A stretch of DNA of 64,000 nt from Tigriopus japonicus (taxonomy: Eukaryota; Arthropoda; Copepoda; Harpacticoida; Harpacticidae), in NCBI GenBank assembly GCA_010645155.1, contig CM021317.1:13679956-13743955 (forward strand), written 5' to 3'. Position numbers and translations under genes: made by a program. Within the stretch, counting starts at the first letter, position 1; each line of letters begins with the position of its first letter. Positions 32,039-42,616 of this stretch are shown here, piece after piece. The notes beneath the pieces were generated by a model. It did not search any database and was not told where the DNA came from. It was given only the letters and a program-made list of their open reading frames with translations.

Positions 32039-33459
32039 AATATTGAATAACAATTAACTTAATTTTCAAGAAAGCAAGTTCTAATCACACGAAAAAAAGC
32101 TTGTCAATAAGTGTCCATGCATTCAAAATCACAATTACAGGTAAGTTGTTTGGCCGGTTTTCATTGAATTCAAAACCTTAAAACAGGTGGTGCATTTTTG
32201 TAGTAAACCAGATTCCAGGGGTCCAAGTGAACAATCCTCAACCAGGGAATAAACCCACTTGGCTACCTTGGAGGTGTGCGGGTCTGTGACCTTCTTACTG
32301 TCCTTTACAGTGACATTTTTACCTTGTAAACTTTTTACCGCGCCCCTGTGAAAAGGGCGGACAAATGTGTTTTTGGAGGCCAAAAAGTACTTTTTAATAT
32401 TGTAAAAATGGCGTTCTCTGTGATTGAAAGTAGGTATGTGTAATCTTAAAACACCTAAATATTATTTGGGGATGCATCATTCAAGCACACCTTGTCAACT
32501 GACTTCAACCTTTTTGCGTACTTTTTTGATCACTCTCAGGTTTTTAAAATGGCGCTATGTAAGTGTTGGTTTCAACCAAGTGGATGTTTAACCAAAAATG
32601 TAGTTAAATAATGTCCTAACAGGCTTAAAATACGCTTGAAGTCAACAATGAAGGAAATATGCTCACACTGTGCCTTGACGTAGAAAACACATACAAGTTT
32701 TTATGTTGAATTGAATTGAATTCCCTAGAATTACTTTACTTGTTCCCCCTACTTGTGCTCCATTTTACAACATTTTGGCTGATTTTTTTAAATGTGATGG
32801 AATTCCTCTAATATGTTTAACAGAAAAATTCGGTGCTTTTTTAATGTTCAGTAAAAATTGCATGGTGAATGGTTGCCGCGTCCTTTTGTTTTAAAACATT
32901 GCAAAAGAATCAAATGCTTAGTCGCTGTTTTTTTATTTCTGAAATAACGCCCGCAAGCGACTTTTTGATCGGAAAAACACAAATCGTGGAAAAGTTTGAC
33001 GGTCTATTAAGCCAAACGCCGTCCGGTCCCGATGTAAATGTATTCTTTGAAAAAGCAATAATGCCCAAATCTGAAATAGGACTTTACTTTGGCAATGTTG
33101 ATTCCTTTTGCTTTGAACTAATTCTACGCCATGTTAAAAAACACTGGCTACAGCAGTACCAATTTGCATAAGCTAAAAACTCGTGCTGCTCTTAATTCAA
33201 ACATTTTTAGCTTCGTGACCAAGTTATACGTATTTATTTCTGGGATTAAATGATTTCTCGAACTTGTGTAAATTCATATGTCAGTTTCGAGGTGTCATCC
33301 CAAACAACACCTATAATTGTAGGGGAAAGCAAATGAAAAGAATGTTGAAAGGCCGACCATTCAACAAGACCGCCCATTTTCCTTATAGTTTTCCGTTTCA
33401 ACCCAATTCCCGACTCTTGATCGAGTCTTGACCAAGAATCTTTTGGGATCGTGAGTGTT
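32039..33459. other. Mostly noncoding; one unexplained 100-codon ORF at 32869-33171
   Basis: The ORF at 32869-33171 (plus) encodes ..DFLIGKTQIVEKFDGLLSQ.. and ..IGLYFGNVDSFCFELILRH.., ending QQYQFA. Its codon use looks more protein-like than its surroundings. I do not recognise a family and see no promoter or splice context, so it may be a lone exon, a captured gene piece or chance. The rest shows nothing recognisable. Confidence 0.35.
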
Positions 33460-34480
33460 TCTTGGCTTCACACTTGACCGACTTTGGCTTCTTTAATCTC
33501 AGTCGTCAGTGTCTGTGTGCGTTATATGTATATACATCTAAAACGAATCCATTCAATTGTAGTACAATCCGGGCTCTCCTTCAAAGCGTAAGTCCGTCTG
33601 TCCATTTCGCCCAATTTCTTAATGTCTTACCAAAAGATTGGCACACATCCCTAGAGTCCCATCATGTTCCGGGAGGAGATGCTACGTCCGGGTAAGCAAT
33701 TTAGAGCCCCATTTTCTAAACTACCACATCGATCGTCTCTCAATTGGGTTTTGGACGCAGGAGAATCATCCAACCAAGTGCGCCAACGAAGGACAGACAA
33801 GCTTCTCAAGGCCAAGAGGACAACACACCCCTCACACTCACCATCGAGAAGGAAGAAAAATGACCTTCATGAGCTCTGATAACGGTGGGCCACACGTCAA
33901 AAACCGGTTGAAAGGAAAATATGGCCTCACTATCGCACCCTCCACTCTCAAATGGAGAGTTCATGGGGGAATAGATCTGCTCGCGGACGTTTCATCGATC
34001 ATAGAGCGCGAGGGAAGGCGCCCAAAGCCAGTAAACAAGCCGCCAAAACGGACGGATCTCCCGCCTTGTACACACACGACGTCAGCTGATCCGCTCTCAG
34101 ACGATCTTCAGGCCTCGAGAAAAACAACACCCATACGTACGTACGCGACGGAAAAGGTTTAGGGAAGAGCTGGGAAGAAGTATTGGAATCGGTCGGCAGT
34201 TTGGCCTTTTGGACCCGGATTCCTTGCATCCTCGGGGTCTTCAGTGTGTTGTGTACGCTACATACTGGCAGTTGCTACGCCATTGGATTCAGGGATCAAA
34301 ACAATTTCTCATTCTATCTGTAAACCCTTTTACTGAGCTGAGACGTGCAAAGTGTTGAAATGAAAGTGAGCCCATGTGAGAGTGAGTGAGTGAACTAGTA
34401 AAATAACGTTATAAGTGTTTTCGTGTTGCAGATAGAGCTGATTGAGTCTTGTGTCGAAAAGGACGTCTAGTCAAGGTAAG
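33460..34480 (+). promoter_or_regulatory. GC-rich region, possible promoter and 5' noncoding exon(s)
   Basis: This kilobase is clearly richer in G+C and CpG than the rest of the window. It includes strong splice donor-like sites, GGGTAAGC near 33690 and CAAGGTAAGAAA near 34473. The 174-codon plus ORF at 33638-34162 is of low complexity with no recognisable domain. A 5' leader exon of a downstream plus-strand gene, perhaps the receptor near 46.5 kb, is possible; this is inference from composition and donors only. Confidence 0.3.
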
Positions 34481-36657
34481 AAAGACAAAATGGTGAAGCT
34501 CCTGAAAACCTTTTCATGGTTGACTTGTACTGTGCGTGTGTACGTACAGGAATAATTATGTGAGGCCTGCAATCTGATAATCAAGTGATCATGTCAAGAT
34601 AAGGCAGGTAGGTACTAGGTAGTTGACATGACTATAAATAATGGTTCTGAGAACAACAGCAATTGTCAATCGGCCATGGTCAGTTGTTGGGAGGGTCATT
34701 CATACCCAAATATTCATTGTTACCGCCCCAATATGGAATGAAGGTGTTGAGAAAATTTGGCAAGTTCCATCAATCACTGTTCCTGATTTTTGGTGTTTGC
34801 AAGCTCATTCTTGTGAGTGTCAATCTTCATGCTCACTTTCCTATCAATTGTCCATTGAAGGTAGACTTTACACTCAGGCAGTGATTGATCAGGGGGCCAA
34901 ATCTTCTTGGGGAGGAAACAATGGCATTTTTGAAGGAAAACAAGCAGCAAAGAAAAGCCTGCCGTGACATCAATGGACACGCAAGAGTCACAACATTGGC
35001 TTCATATGGATGGACAGACAGAAGATACATGGCCTCTCATCCCGCCTAATTAGTACGAGAAAACAGAGACCTCTCTTTTTGGTGCTTCACATTTAATGGC
35101 ACAAATTGCACCTTCAAGGTCCCTCTTGAATTCCGACTTGTCATACATATTTTATGTACACTAACAACACGGTGGCCTTGCGTCTTTTTTAGTACCAAAG
35201 TGGTTAATGAAAATCAATATGCACTTTGCTCAAGAATGGGGTTCTTGAGTTGTATGAATTTAAGACAACATGTATTTGAAAACTAGATTAGAATCGCAAC
35301 TTTGACTCTCATCAGTCATCACTCATCCAATGCAGATCAGAGGTCAAGATTTGCCCTGCCACTTAAGATTCTACAAAGAACTGCGTCAAATGAAAGGAAA
35401 GAGTCCAATTTGTTGTGAAGTAGAATTAAACTTTGGAAGGATCAGAAAACCACACCGTCTAATTTATAACGTATATGAATGATCAAACAGCTGTTATGTC
35501 TGCCCTGGAAATGCAGGTACAAATCCGTTTGTTGAACCAGACACTATTTTTGTATTCCTGTTGAGTGACAATTGCCTTTTAAAATTCAGGTGTGTTCGGG
35601 TTGACTGGCTAACCAAAATGAGTGCTTGTATGTGCATGTCTACCAAGTGCAACCTAAATTAGCTGAGGGTCCCCTGACAAATGGACAGGCAAGCCTGTCA
35701 AATGAGATTCAGACGCGTGGTATGTTTTTCAGGCCTTGATTCATTGTACAAACCATGAAGGATGCCTACTACTAAAATTTTGTAAAGTTTGTAGTGCAGA
35801 CAGTTGATGAAATTACTTGTCACAGTTGAAAAGCAAATCTGTCGCCAGTTTAATTTCAATTGAAAATGGGAGACAATGGTCGAAAAACTTTACAAGCTTC
35901 ATTCATTTCGCACAAAATGAATCAAGCACCAAGGTCTACATTTATGAGAGAGTATTCATGATATGGCTAATTCCACAATGTAATGGAAACCTTGATAAAC
36001 TTTTAGAGGTGTGAAATGATGCCCTAACAAGGAATCTTGGTAGACAAGTGATTAAAACTCAGTCCTATATTGGCCTGTGATGCTTGGGCGTTGCTTATTT
36101 GTCTCCATAAAACTCAAATCATTCTCTGCAGGAGCTCATTAAATAAGCAGTGGCATTTCTTTACAAATGCCGACGAAAACTTCTCCATAAATCTTACCGA
36201 AGTAATAAATTATTCTTGGTTATTAGTCCTGTACTAAGCAATGTTCACAATCGTTCTGGCCGCTATTTAGATTTTGTCCCTTCAAATAGTTATTACAAAT
36301 AAATCAAAGGAAAAGTATTGCTATCCCTTACTGCATCAAAGTAATCTTAAACTTGAAAAGTTGTTTCAAAAAAGTTGGCCACACTTTTGGAAAGTGTGTT
36401 AAAGTCCCACATTTTCATAATCAGTATGCTAAGCATGTGATACGATGTTGAATCGAACGAATCGCCAGTTATTGAAAAAGGAAAGATGTCAAATATTTGC
36501 GATTGTCGAGCAAATAAGTCATAGTACATAGGAGAGGTTTCGTGATTGAAAATAGACCCTCTGCGTCGTCAAGTTGTACTAACCATGGAATCGGTCAAAT
36601 GGTTGTACTCGGCAAATTTGATGCCACAGGTATCATTTCATCTTGTGGTTAAACACC
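34481..36657. other. Intergenic, nothing recognised
   Basis: No supported gene. Short open frames lack domains or splice context. Confidence 0.5.
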
Positions 36658-39607
36658 ATGGATAACCGTGTTTTTGTGATTCTTTTCCTGACAATTGCTC
36701 AACAAATATATAGTCAACAAATTAACGGGTATTGTTCAGCCGACGACATCGGCTGTAATCTGGGGATTGACGAGTCACTTAATGAATTGGACCAAGAAGA
36801 TCCCAAACTAATTGAAGCTATCCGAACCAAGTACTTGACACCTCCTTCTACCAAAGAATACGAATTTGATTATAGCATTAGGTCTCGTTGGGATGGAGAA
36901 GACCAATATCCTCACATTCAAGGCCAATATCTCCAACCTCCATTAATAGACAAGTATGGATATTCTCTTGGCTGACTCTTGAAATTGAAGACACTCACCC
37001 TTTGCATCCCAATAGAATCTTCAATCGATCCAAATGGGATGGATTCTTCATTGAAGCCGGTGCCCATGACGGATATCTGATATCTAACAGTCTTTACTTT
37101 GAGCTCAAATACAATTGGACCGGTTTGCTTGTCGAGCCCAATCCCGAAATTCAGTCCAAACTGGCTCAAAGTGGACGAAAAGCGTGGACATTTCCCCATT
37201 GTTTCTCGACGAAGGTAAAAAGAAGCGGTAATCTGACATGAGCAAGAAAGTGTTTGGATCTTGTTTTCGTAGTCGATGATCCACATCAGATTCGGCTGCC
37301 ATGTCATGTCAAAGACAAATATCTCCATCCTGAAGAGGTCTTTCAATCAGCTTTCCGCCGTTTGGGAGAGAGAGCTTCTTTTTAGGGGGAACTTTTCCCT
37401 AGCTTTCAACAGCGGGTGTTTTTGTGCTGAATATTCAAGTCTTTTGACATTCAAGCTCACTTTCGTGCCGCTTCGGATCTCGACAGAAGAAGCTGTTTAC
37501 TTTCCTTGAGACCGTCAAAAAGGATATCTGTCATAGCCATGTTGCTCTTTGGGCACAATCTTGAAATGAATTGCAACAAAACAATGTTTCAGACCAGACC
37601 TGAGGTGGTGAAATTCCATGTCCATGGTTTACTCGGTGGAATTATCAACACAGCCAAGAACAAGGAGGTGTCCAATCGGGAAATGATTGAGATCCAGTGC
37701 TTTCCAGTGTATTCGGTTCTCATGGCTTTAGGTAAAAAGAAAAATAGGGATTGAGAGTGATAACTAGAGGGAGGAAAAAGAGTTGGAAAAAATGTCAAAA
37801 AAGAAGTTGGAAAGTTGGAAATATGGCCCAAAAAAGGTTATTTTTCAGCTAAAAATGGGCAAAAAAGTTTTTTTAACAAATGAAAATGAACGAAATAAAT
37901 ATTTTCTCCAAAAAATGGCCAAAAAGGGGTTTTCAACTAATTTGTCAATTAATAGGGCAAAATATATTTTATCTCTTGCGTTATTTTAGCTGGCAATTTT
38001 TTGTTCTCGATTTTTAAATCAATTTTTTGGTACTCGTTCTTTTACCTAAAAAAGGCGGATTGAAATTTCAAAAAAATATTGTGTCTGCAAAATGCGAAAA
38101 AAACCTTTTTTTCTGCTTGAAATTTCTGTAACATGCAAAAATAAGTTTTTCAGGGAAAATGGGCAAAAAAGTGTTTTTAAAGTTTTAAGTTAAAACCTTC
38201 TAAACTGCGCTCTCAAGAAGAAATTAGTAACATCTATCTTATTCACGTGAGATCGCACATGTAATTTGTAGAAATGATTGATATTACGTTCCTTTGCGCA
38301 ACAGCTGACTGGGAGGTCTCAAAACATAAATTTGGGAGGTCGCTGTGCAAATACAACCCGCAAAATTGCACCCTGACGCAAAAATTACACCTGTCCTTGA
38401 ACTGGATACTTCAGTCATCAGAACAGAAATTTTGTGTCACAAATGAAGTTGCATATATATGTTCTGCTTTGCTTGTTTCGCTTTAAGGACTCCACATACA
38501 ATTTAATGAATTGACTTTATCAAAATGATTCCGATATTAGTCTCCATAGATGGAACTTTTCAGGGTTGCGCAGTTTCCACCAAAAATCGAGAATCAGAGA
38601 AAAGTAAGGAATGTTAAAAATTAACGCCGTTTTTGTGTTGGTGCCACAAACATAGGAATACGTGGCAAACAAATCACAAAAAGTTTTTGTAAGGAGATTA
38701 AAATCCCTAAAAAGTTGTGGTTGGTTCAAAAATGATAGCATGAGATTTGAGGTTAAAAATTTAAAACCCCAAAAAGCTTATTTGCTATTTTGGTCGAAAA
38801 TATTGCTCCAACATACAAGTCATTCATTCAAACTAGCAATGAAATGGTGAAATTACTTGGTTTTTGCCAATTGATGAGCTCACAAGAGCAATTTGTGGTC
38901 GTTTGGTTTGATTGGTTCAAATCGATTCTCAAACCTTGTTTAGGAACGCCCATTCGAAAGAAACCCTGGAATATATCCTACCAAATAAGATTTTTTTTAA
39001 AGAACGAAAGTTTTTCCTTGCCAAAAGTGAAATACTTCTTATATTAATTGTTTTGGAAGCAAAAAATTGTCGGATTTTTAGCACCAAAGTTTCGGCAAGT
39101 TTATTTTAAAAAATGGCGAAAAAGTTAGTTTTTGATCATGTTATTTCAAGGAAAACATCCGCTTTTTCCCTTTGCTAAGGACTATAATAATGATTTTTTT
39201 TCTTTACTAGTGCTTTCACCTCAGTTCCATGTTTTTTACCCGTTTGGTTCGTTATCCAAAAGCCAAATGTTTGCCTTGATCTTGTGGAGTTGGCAAAGAA
39301 ATTGAAAAGTTTGAATGAAAATGCAGATAAATAAAGCGAGAAACTTTTAGGAAACCCTCGAGTGGACTACTTCACTTTGGATATTGAAGGGGCAGAGCTC
39401 CAAGTTCTGGAAACTATTCCCTTCGATAAAGTGGATATTCAAGTGCTGGACATCGAGATGAATCACGTAGGGGAAGTTTTCGAGGGATCCAGGAACGATA
39501 TAAGGAACCTTCTGCTCAAGAACGGATACAAGCTGTGGGAAAAACTGTCGATTGACGAAGTCTTTGTCAAGGAGGACTTCTACCAAAGACTTTTATCCAA
39601 ACAATAA
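36658..39607 (+). CDS. Star-like FkbM-domain (Methyltransf_21) protein, four exons
   Basis: Exons 36658-36953, 37016-37214, 37593-37731 and 39351-39607 join in frame to 296 residues. All introns are GT..AG; the first is only 62 nt, with a CTGAC branch-like site. A hydrophobic N-terminus (MDNRVFVILFLTIAQQIYSQ) suggests a signal peptide or anchor. The FkbM fold motifs are in order: GFFIEAGAHDG (about 107-117) and SNSL for cofactor binding, LLVEPNP (135-141), then DYFTLDIEGAELQVLETIPF (217-236) and IEMNH. Family members in arthropods include Drosophila Star, which acts in the secretory pathway in EGF-ligand trafficking, and many uncharacterised paralogues. Whether this one transfers methyl groups is unknown. 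Ends at TAA 39605-39607. Confidence 0.85.
37732..39350 (+). other. Intron 3 of the FkbM gene, repeat-rich
   Basis: A 1.6-kb intron with runs such as AAAATGGGCAAAAAAGT and GGCCAAAAAGG at 37860-38170, which look like decayed repeats. No exon is missing between exons 3 and 4 because the domain reads through. Confidence 0.6.
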
Positions 39608-39644
39608 CCCAGATGGTGCTTCCTGGTGATGGATTGACCGAGCA

Positions 39645-39650
39645 AATAAA
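39645..39650 (+). terminator. Poly(A) signal of the FkbM gene
   Basis: AATAAA 38 bases after the stop codon. Confidence 0.65.
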
Positions 39651-40987
39651 GTGGTCAGAGCTTTAAGTTTAATATAAGAAAAGTGGGTCCGACTCTTCAC
39701 GCGCAAAGAGAAGTGTGCGAAGGTCAAGGGCGAATGATTTTGGCCTTGGGGTCCAAGGAACAACTTTTATCCGAGCTCACATTGTGAAGACTAACGTTGA
39801 CTGGTTCGTTGCAAATAAAACGTCATTTTTTCACATGATGAATGTCTTATTTCTAATGGTAACTTTAATAGGAAAGGTGAATGTGAGACGTTGACGGAGT
39901 CTCGTGAATTATTTGTCAAGCCCAAGGACGATGAACATTTAGGAAAAAACGAAAGCATACTAAGTGACAGGATATTTTCACAAATTCACCTACATTGTGA
40001 CACAATTTTAGTACCTGTTTGAAATGTGTTTTCCCTTAATAACACAAAAAGACAATTAAGTATTTAGAATTCGTCGTTGTTGAAATACATTAGATAGTTC
40101 TCAGTTTTGGCCCCAGAAATTATATACTTTCCATCACTCTGGATAACAGTCCTCTTCAAATTTTGTATGTTCTTGATTCGAGACGAGAACGGGAATCTGG
40201 ACCGCGTCGCAAGTAATGAGAATTATCAGTTTTCATAGATTTATTTTATGATGGCAGTAACTGTGTTTGTTTATTTTTAACTACATCATTGGAGAAAAAG
40301 ATATGTTGCTTTTTGAAGCTCAGTAGGTTTTCCCACAAAGAATAGAATTGCATTACAATTTTCAATTTGCACCTGAAGAGTGTTTCCTCATGTGGTTTAT
40401 GCCCTTTGAGGAGTTACATATTTAAAATTTTGAAAGGGGATAATCCATGTTGCAAAATAGATAATATTTTCGTAGCTTTTCCGCTTCACTCTTATTTAAG
40501 AATTCCATTCGCCTTGAACCTAATTGGTTCGATCATAGGGTTAAATGAAGTGATGAAGCAGATAAGCTACAAAATATTAACTTATATCTTGTGAAATAAA
40601 ACGAAATAGGCAAAGGTTGAAATTGTCGTCTTTAGAATATCAGTCCAAGTTCCAGCGGTCCTTAAGTGTAAGATGTTATATGAAATAAAATGTTTCGAAT
40701 AATCACCGTAAATTAGTCAAGTACTGTTTGGAAAGTTTTTGAAAGTTACCCTCTTTAAGCTTGTTGAAGGAAGATCCATTGCAAAGAAGAGTGAATATTA
40801 AGCGATCAATCAAAGTTGCAATATTTTAGTTTTTTTTAACGATCCGATTGCAAAATCGCGCTTTTTGGTATGTTTCGATTAAGAACGTCAGTCTTGCTCA
40901 CTATAAATCAGGTATTGACAGCCGTTGAATTTCAGCCACTGAGTACATGTTAGGAATCTTAAGCAAACCACGATTTTATGTGCCAAA
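39651..40987. other. Intergenic, nothing recognised
   Basis: Spacer between the converging FkbM (plus) and C1q-like (minus) genes. Confidence 0.5.
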
Positions 40988-40993
40988 TTTATT
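40988..40993 (-). terminator. Poly(A) signal of the C1q-like gene
   Basis: AATAAA on the minus strand 38 bases after the stop codon. Confidence 0.6.
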
Positions 40994-41031
40994 CACTCAT
41001 AATGTCATGGTTTTCACAATCTCCACCCTCT

Positions 41032-41595
41032 TCAGTTCAATTTATAACCACTAAATGTGGTATATCCACGGTTGCTGCTATCTGGCTCATAGAGTTCACC
41101 TTCAGACACTCGAAGATACACTCGATCTCCAGAATTGAGTTGCAAAACCACGGTATTTGCTCCGGATTGATATCCAATTCGATCGCCCCAAATCTGTCCC
41201 ACTTCAAGGCCATTCTTCATCAAGGTCAATCGGAAGTTTTGAGAATTAGGAGAAACACCACTCCAAGAAAACACATAAGCTCCAGCGTAGTAAGCCTTGA
41301 ATTCGCCAGAATTGGAATCCCATCCATATCCAAGATCCGTGATGGTTCGATCAAACTTGACGTTGGAATTGGTTCCTTGACTGTAACGACTGGCTCGAAT
41401 AGCTGTGAAGGCCACTATTTCGTTGTTGTTATTGTTGGGATATTGCGGGTTTGATGGGTAGGGAGGTCGATTGGAAGTTCCTGGATAGGTCATGGAACCT
41501 CCTATTCCATTGGAATTGTATGAACTTCGAATGGTTTCTCCACTAACAACCATGAGAACGGTGACTAATACGGAGAGATTGATCAAGGTGTTCAT
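41032..41595 (-). CDS. Secreted C1q-domain protein, 187 residues, single exon
   Basis: A signal peptide (MNTLINLSVLVTVLMVVSGE) is followed by a short Pro/Asn/Tyr-rich linker (PPYPSNPQYPNNNNN) and a C1q domain at about 60-187. Visible family hallmarks are VAFTAIRAS at its start, GEFKAYYAGAYVFSW (family G.F....G.Y.F.F), LTLMKNGLEVGQIW, VVLQLNSGDRVYLRV and the closing TTFSGYKL. There is no collagen stretch, so it is a C1q-like (sghC1q or C1qDC) protein and not C1q proper. Such proteins form trimers and bind microbes or carbohydrates in invertebrate immunity, or act as extracellular matrix ligands. A TATA box and poly(A) signal frame the gene. Start chosen as the first ATG giving a signal peptide. 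Confidence 0.92.
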   Translation of the reverse strand: MNTLINLSVLVTVLMVVSGETIRSSYNSNGIGGSMTYPGTSNRPPYPSNPQYPNNNNNEIVAFTAIRASRYSQGTNSNVKFDRTITDLGYGWDSNSGEFKAYYAGAYVFSWSGVSPNSQNFRLTLMKNGLEVGQIWGDRIGYQSGANTVVLQLNSGDRVYLRVSEGELYEPDSSNRGYTTFSGYKLN

Positions 41596-41672
41596 GGTGA
41601 GCCGATGTTTTGGTTGGTATCTGTATTGTTGAAGGTGTTTGGGAAGAATGAGTTTGGATCATTTAGGGAAGG

Positions 41673-41680
41673 TTTTTATA
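41673..41680 (-). promoter_or_regulatory. TATA box of the C1q-like gene
   Basis: TATAAAAA on the minus strand, 78 bases before the ATG. A GGGGAAATCC motif lies further upstream at 41713-41722 (plus), close to Rel/NF-kB sites but with one mismatch to the common consensus. Confidence 0.6.
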
Positions 41681-42117
41681 GGTGAGCATCATGGTGTGAT
41701 GATGACTTTCTTGGGGAAATCCATTGTTTTTTCGATGGGTTGGAAAACCCACAAATTTTCGGAGAATTCGATGTGATATCAGTTTTTTTGTAAAGTGATT
41801 GAAGTGCAATAACACCGAAGTTTTACCTTTGTTGTTTTTTTATCAATTGAATACTTTATGGGTCTTCAAAATTTTACAGTTGTCTTCCTTAAACAGCACA
41901 CAAAAGGAAAGATAAAATGTGAATTTCTTAGTCAATTAAAAGAGCATGTTTTTGATCTTAATAACATTAGAAAAATGCTCTTTTTTAAACTCAAATAGCC
42001 CCATGTCTTCCACACCATGAGATTGTGTCAAAATAAAAGCTATTTTTGTGGCATATCCAATGTTCACCTCCCGGTATTCCTTTCACTACTTTCAGCATTA
42101 GCCTTGATTGTTATTAC

Positions 42118-42608
42118 TAAGGCCCGGAAAAATATTTGCAAAAAAGGTGACAAAATATCCAATATATATTTTCTTCAAAAGGTCAAAATATGTGGAAAAA
42201 AGCCAGATATTTAAGAAATATTTTTTTGACAAGGCCATTATTTGGTATTTTTGTCTGTGCATTTGGTCGTTTTTGGAGGCATACTTGAATGTAATTGATA
42301 CAAAAATACAATTTTCAATTTGCCTCAATGTATGGCGCAGTTTTTTCGTGTATGACAGTAGTTTTGGTTGTGAATGTCAAATTTCAGGACAAATGCCATT
42401 TTGTAGAGGTTTTTGTATTTTAAGATCATTTTTGGTAAGCCCTATTGAGCATTGGTCGTTCATTTATTTTACTCGTTTTGGGCTGAAATATTTTTTTTAC
42501 TCAAATATTCGAGAAAATATTTATTTTTTTCTTAAAAAAGAAAAATCGAGGAAAAACGGATACTTTTTTTAAAATATTTCATATTTAAAAAAATATTTCC
42601 GGGCCCTA
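42118..42608. mobile_element. hAT-type MITE, 491 bp, perfect 8-bp target duplication
   Basis: Starts TAAGGCCCGGAAAAATATTT and ends AAATATTTCCGGGCCCTA; GTTATTAC flanks both sides (42110-42117 and 42609-42616). Reference copy of a family also seen at 1731-2050 and 11048-11688. Open frames inside are shadows. Confidence 0.92.
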
Positions 42609-42616
42609 GTTATTAC

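Noticed and set aside
33638..34162. 174-codon ORF as a protein gene
   Set aside because: Low-complexity, His/Thr/Pro/Arg-rich content typical of GC-rich noncoding DNA; no domain. Better explained as part of a possible 5' noncoding region.
37276..37509. 77-codon ORF as an exon of the FkbM gene
   Set aside because: It lies between the GTAAAA donor at 37215 and the TTTCAG acceptor at 37592. Skipping it gives continuous family sequence (..CFSTK-TRPEVVKF..).
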